Assembly (NCBI GenBank): GCA_016210825.1
Contig: JACQTM010000015.1
Span: 1-8,918, forward strand
DNA length: 8,918 nucleotides
Direction: 5' to 3'
Source of the DNA: Hyphomicrobiales bacterium
Lineage (GTDB): Bacteria; Pseudomonadota; Alphaproteobacteria; Rhizobiales; Xanthobacteraceae
Shown: positions 6,055-8,918 of the stretch, one piece after another
Numbering within the stretch: position 1 is the stretch's first letter
Layout of the letters: each line of letters opens with the position of its first letter
Program-made: the position numbers and the translations under genes
The notes under the pieces: model-generated
What the model was told of the DNA's origin: nothing
The model's database searches: none
Seen by the model: only the letters and a program-made list of their open reading frames with translations

Positions 6055-7170
6055 ATGATATTTTGGCTGGCTTTGGCACTGATGACGGCGGCCGCTATCT
6101 TCGCTGTTCTCTGGCCGCTGGCGCAGTACGGCAAAGCGCGTGCCGCGGGCAGCGATCTTGCGGTCTATCGCGACCAGCTAGATGAAATCGACCGTGATCG
6201 CGTGGCCGGACGCATCGGCGATGCCGAAGCCGATGCCGCGCGCCTGGAAGTGTCGCGCCGGCTGCTCGCGGCCGCCGATCAAGCTTCGCGTGCAGCCCTT
6301 ACTTCCAGTGGCGCGGGTCTATGGCGCCGACGCATTCTGGCCGTCGTTGCACTGATCCTCCTTCCAGCTAGCGCCGCCAGTTTTTACCTTGTCATCGGTT
6401 CGCCCGGACTGCCGTCCGCCCCGCAAGCGGCCCGCCTCGAAACTCCCCCCGAACAACGTTCGATCGAAAGCCTGCTGGCGCAGGTCGAAAAGCATCTCGA
6501 GGGCAACCCTGACGATGGGCGCGGCTGGGAAGTTGTTGCGCCGGTATATCTGCGGCTCGGCCGTTTTGCCGATGCCGTGAAGGCGCGCGCCAATGCGCTG
6601 CGTCTGCTCGGGGCCAATGCCGAACGCGAAGCCGATTTCGGCGAGGCGCTGGTGGCCGCCGCTAACGGCGTCGTTACGGCGGACGCCAAGGCTGCATTCG
6701 ATCGCGCGCGAAAGTTCGACGCCACCGATGTAAAGGCACAATATTTCCTTGGCCTTGCAGCCGAGCAGGATGGCCGTAAGGGCGATGCTGCAACGATGTG
6801 GCAAGACCTGCTGAAACGCGCACCACAGGGCGCGCCCTGGATCGCGCTCGTTAAGGATGCGCTCGGCCGCGTCGACGCGAGCGCCGTGCCTCGCGGACCA
6901 AGTGCCGAAGACATGGCGGCGGCAAGCGGGCTGACGCCAGAACAGCGTAGCGAAATGGTTCGCGGTATGGTCGATCGGCTTGCCGAGCGCCTTAAAAACG
7001 ACGGGACTGATCTCGATGGCTGGGTGCGCCTTGTGCGCGCGTATCTGGTGCTCGGTCAGAACGACAGGGCACGGGCGGCGGCATCGGACGCGCGACGAGC
7101 GCTGGCGAGTGATCCGGAAAAGTTGCGCAATCTCAATACATCGTTCAAGGAGCTTGGACTTGATGGATGA
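6055..7170 (+). CDS. ccmI: Cytochrome c maturation protein CcmI (CycH)
   Basis: CcmI binds apocytochrome c in the periplasm and presents it to the CcmF/CcmH heme-ligation machinery. This 371-residue protein has TM1 at about 2-23, then a cytoplasmic loop with the family signature YRDQLDEIDRDRVAGRI (38-54). TM2 is at about 94-114, followed by a long periplasmic domain. That domain contains TPR-like helical repeats near 151-184, 220-267 and 313-350 (for example GWEVVAPVYLRLGRFADAV and GWVRLVRAYLVLGQNDRAR). The single long polypeptide with the TPR domain is the alphaproteobacterial CycH form; in enterics the equivalent part is the C-terminal portion of CcmH. It heads the ccm operon, 15 bases before ccmE. 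No strong ribosome binding site precedes ATG 6055, but the start fits the family's N-terminal membrane helix. Confidence 0.95.
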   Translation: MIFWLALALMTAAAIFAVLWPLAQYGKARAAGSDLAVYRDQLDEIDRDRVAGRIGDAEADAARLEVSRRLLAAADQASRAALTSSGAGLWRRRILAVVALILLPASAASFYLVIGSPGLPSAPQAARLETPPEQRSIESLLAQVEKHLEGNPDDGRGWEVVAPVYLRLGRFADAVKARANALRLLGANAEREADFGEALVAAANGVVTADAKAAFDRARKFDATDVKAQYFLGLAAEQDGRKGDAATMWQDLLKRAPQGAPWIALVKDALGRVDASAVPRGPSAEDMAAASGLTPEQRSEMVRGMVDRLAERLKNDGTDLDGWVRLVRAYLVLGQNDRARAAASDARRALASDPEKLRNLNTSFKELGLDG

Positions 7171-7185
7171 TGGGATACTCCTGCG

Positions 7186-7647
7186 ATGACACGTAAGCAG
7201 CGCCGCCTCATCTTGATCGGTGCCGGTCTTGGCGTTCTCGGCCTCGCCACGGCGCTGGTTTTAAGCGCTTTGAATGAATCTATCGTCTTCTTCAATTCAC
7301 CGACGGACGTGGTGGAGAAGCGGATCGCCCCCGGCGCGCGAATCCGGCTCGGCGGGTTGGTAACGCCCGGCAGCGTCGCGCGCGGGGACAATCTCGAGAC
7401 GCGCTTTGCGGTCACCGATGGCAATAACACCATCCCGGTGCGTTACCGTGGCATCCTTCCCGATCTGTTTCGCGAAGGACAGGGGATCGTGGCTGAAGGC
7501 AAACTCGAATCTGGCGGCGCATTCATAGCGGACACGGTGCTTGCCAAACATGATGAAAATTATATGCCCAAAGAGGTGGCCGACGCCCTCAAGAAGCAAG
7601 GCCATTGGAAGGATGACTATACGAAAAAGCCGGGCGTAACGCGATGA
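7186..7647 (+). CDS. ccmE: Periplasmic heme chaperone CcmE (CycJ)
   Basis: CcmE receives heme exported by CcmABCD, holds it covalently, and hands it to CcmF. The 153-residue protein has a basic N-terminus (MTRKQRR), a single membrane anchor at about 8-29, and a periplasmic OB-fold beta-barrel (about 42-118, with GARIRLGGLVTPGSV and VRYRGILPDLFREGQGIVAEG). It then has the motif HDENYMP with the covalent heme-binding H122 and the axial ligand Y126. The flexible charged tail after P128 is also typical. Length and motif are normal for the His-type CcmE. Its stop overlaps the ATG of ccmF (ATGA at 7644-7647), indicating coupled translation. The call is secure. Confidence 0.97.
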   Translation: MTRKQRRLILIGAGLGVLGLATALVLSALNESIVFFNSPTDVVEKRIAPGARIRLGGLVTPGSVARGDNLETRFAVTDGNNTIPVRYRGILPDLFREGQGIVAEGKLESGGAFIADTVLAKHDENYMPKEVADALKKQGHWKDDYTKKPGVTR

Positions 7648-8918
7648 TTGCTGAACTTGGACATTATGCATTGGTTTTGGCGCTTGGATTGGCGCTGATC
7701 CAGGGCTGTGCGCCGGTGATTGGTGCAATGCGAGGAGACGCGACCCTCATGCGCGTCGCCGACACCACATCGCTCATGCAATTTGGTTTTGTCGCATTCG
7801 CCTTCGCCGCGCTCGCGACTTGTTACGTCATTTCCGATTTTTCGGTCGCAAACGTTTTCGAGAATTCCCATTCGCTTAAGCCGCTTGTCTACAAAATTAC
7901 CGGTGTGTGGGGAAACCATGAGGGCTCAATGCTGCTCTGGGTCCTCATCCTCTCGCTGTTCGGGGCGATGGTGGCGCTGTTCGGTGGCAATCTGCCTGCC
8001 ACACTGAAAGCCAACGTCCTCGGGGTTCAATCGTGGATCGCGGCGGCATTTTATCTTTTCATTCTTCTCACCTCGAACCCGTTTCTGCGCTTAGCGCAGC
8101 CGCCGTTGGAAGGCCGCGATCTTAATCCCATTCTCCAGGACATCGGTCTCGCCGTGCATCCGCCGCTGCTCTATCTCGGTTATGTCGGCTTCTCGATCTC
8201 CTTTTCCTTCGCCATCGCCGCACTCATCGAAGGACGGATCGACGCTGCATGGGCGCGCTGGGTACGGCCGTGGACGCTTGCGGCCTGGATGTTCCTCACG
8301 CTCGGAATCGCGATGGGATCCTACTGGGCCTATTACGAACTCGGCTGGGGTGGTTGGTGGTTTTGGGACCCGGTTGAGAACGCCTCGCTCATGCCCTGGC
8401 TCGCAGGCACCGCGCTGTTGCATTCGGCGGTGGTGATGGAAAAGCGCGATGCGCTAAAGGTCTGGACAATTCTGCTCGCCATCCTCGCCTTTTCGTTATC
8501 CTTGATCGGAACCTTTCTGGTGCGTTCGGGGGTGCTGACTTCGGTTCATACCTTCGCGAGCGACCCAACGCGCGGTGTGTTCATCCTTGCGATCCTTGTC
8601 GGCTTCATCGGGGGTGGTTTGGGTCTCTATGCTTGGCGCGCGCCGATGCTAAAGCAAGGCGGCTTGTTCGCTCCGATTTCGCGCGAGGGCGCGCTCATAT
8701 TCAATAATCTCTTTCTGACGACGGCCTGCGCCACGGTCTTCGTCGGCACGCTATATCCGCTCGCCTTGGAAGCGCTGACCGGTGACAAAATTTCCGTCGG
8801 CGCGCCGTTCTTCAATGCCACATTCGGACCACTGTTCATTCCATTGCTTGCCGCCATGCCGTTCGGGCCGCTGCTTGCATGGAAACGCGGCGACCTGCTC
8901 GCGGTGACACAACGGCTG
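7644..8918 (+). CDS. ccmF: Heme lyase subunit CcmF (CycK), cut by the right window edge
   Basis: The frame is open from ATG 7644 to the last base, giving the first 425 residues; the family is usually about 650 residues, so the C-terminal third is missing only because of the window. CcmF is a polytopic inner-membrane protein that takes heme from holo-CcmE and ligates it to the CXXCH motif of apocytochrome c. Visible hallmarks are VWGNHEGSMLLW (88-99), H172 in HPPLLYLGY, and the WWD heme-handling motif WGGWWFWDPVENASLMPWL (235-253). H260 in LLHSAVV and H302 in SVHTFASDP also fit. These three histidines lie one position from E. coli H173, H261 and H303, the known heme-contacting residues. The fourth (H491 in E. 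coli) would lie past the edge. About ten membrane helices fall within the visible part. The start overlaps the ccmE stop. Confidence 0.97.
   Translation, partial: MIAELGHYALVLALGLALIQGCAPVIGAMRGDATLMRVADTTSLMQFGFVAFAFAALATCYVISDFSVANVFENSHSLKPLVYKITGVWGNHEGSMLLWVLILSLFGAMVALFGGNLPATLKANVLGVQSWIAAAFYLFILLTSNPFLRLAQPPLEGRDLNPILQDIGLAVHPPLLYLGYVGFSISFSFAIAALIEGRIDAAWARWVRPWTLAAWMFLTLGIAMGSYWAYYELGWGGWWFWDPVENASLMPWLAGTALLHSAVVMEKRDALKVWTILLAILAFSLSLIGTFLVRSGVLTSVHTFASDPTRGVFILAILVGFIGGGLGLYAWRAPMLKQGGLFAPISREGALIFNNLFLTTACATVFVGTLYPLALEALTGDKISVGAPFFNATFGPLFIPLLAAMPFGPLLAWKRGDLLAVTQRL

Overview
The window reads as chromosomal DNA of a GC-rich alphaproteobacterium, most likely of the order Hyphomicrobiales (Rhizobiales). 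The reasons are GC-rich codon use, a single-polypeptide CcmI (CycH type), a PhoP-like response regulator and kinase pair preceded by a small PepSY-like exported protein, and a rickettsial 17-kDa-type lipoprotein. Every gene I can support lies on the + strand. I see no rRNA, tRNA, CRISPR array or insertion sequence.

Layout. (1) Positions 1-562 hold two small membrane-protein genes, the first cut by the window edge. They look like a phage or gene-transfer-agent holin pair and are probably the edge of a prophage or its remnant. (2) Positions 701-1378 encode an FMN nitroreductase. Its leader folds into a two-part hairpin that buries the ribosome binding site. (3) Positions 1443-3815 form a three-gene signalling operon: a small exported PepSY-like protein (FeuN-like), a PhoP/FeuP-type response regulator and a PhoQ/FeuQ-type histidine kinase. 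A direct repeat with PhoP-box geometry sits just before it. (4) Positions 3883-4368 encode a glycine-zipper lipoprotein, followed by a hairpin. (5) Positions 4503-5927 encode a 474-residue protein that I cannot assign to a family, behind an AT-rich stretch that holds a plausible promoter. (6) From 6055 to the right edge lies the start of a System I cytochrome c maturation operon: ccmI, ccmE and a right-truncated ccmF. These are tightly packed, with ccmE and ccmF overlapping at ATGA.

How the genes work together. CcmE carries heme in the periplasm, CcmF (with CcmH, presumably beyond the edge) attaches it to apocytochrome c, and CcmI holds the apocytochrome. The three-gene signalling unit is probably an envelope-sensing system in which the small exported protein tunes the kinase, as reported for FeuN with FeuPQ in Sinorhizobium. 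The lipoprotein is an envelope component, but nothing seen here proves it is controlled by that system.

Most of the window is ordinary core genome. The parts that most merit a second look are the two untested cis-regulatory structures (654-692 and 1402-1418), the unassigned gene at 4503-5927 and the holin-like pair at the left edge.
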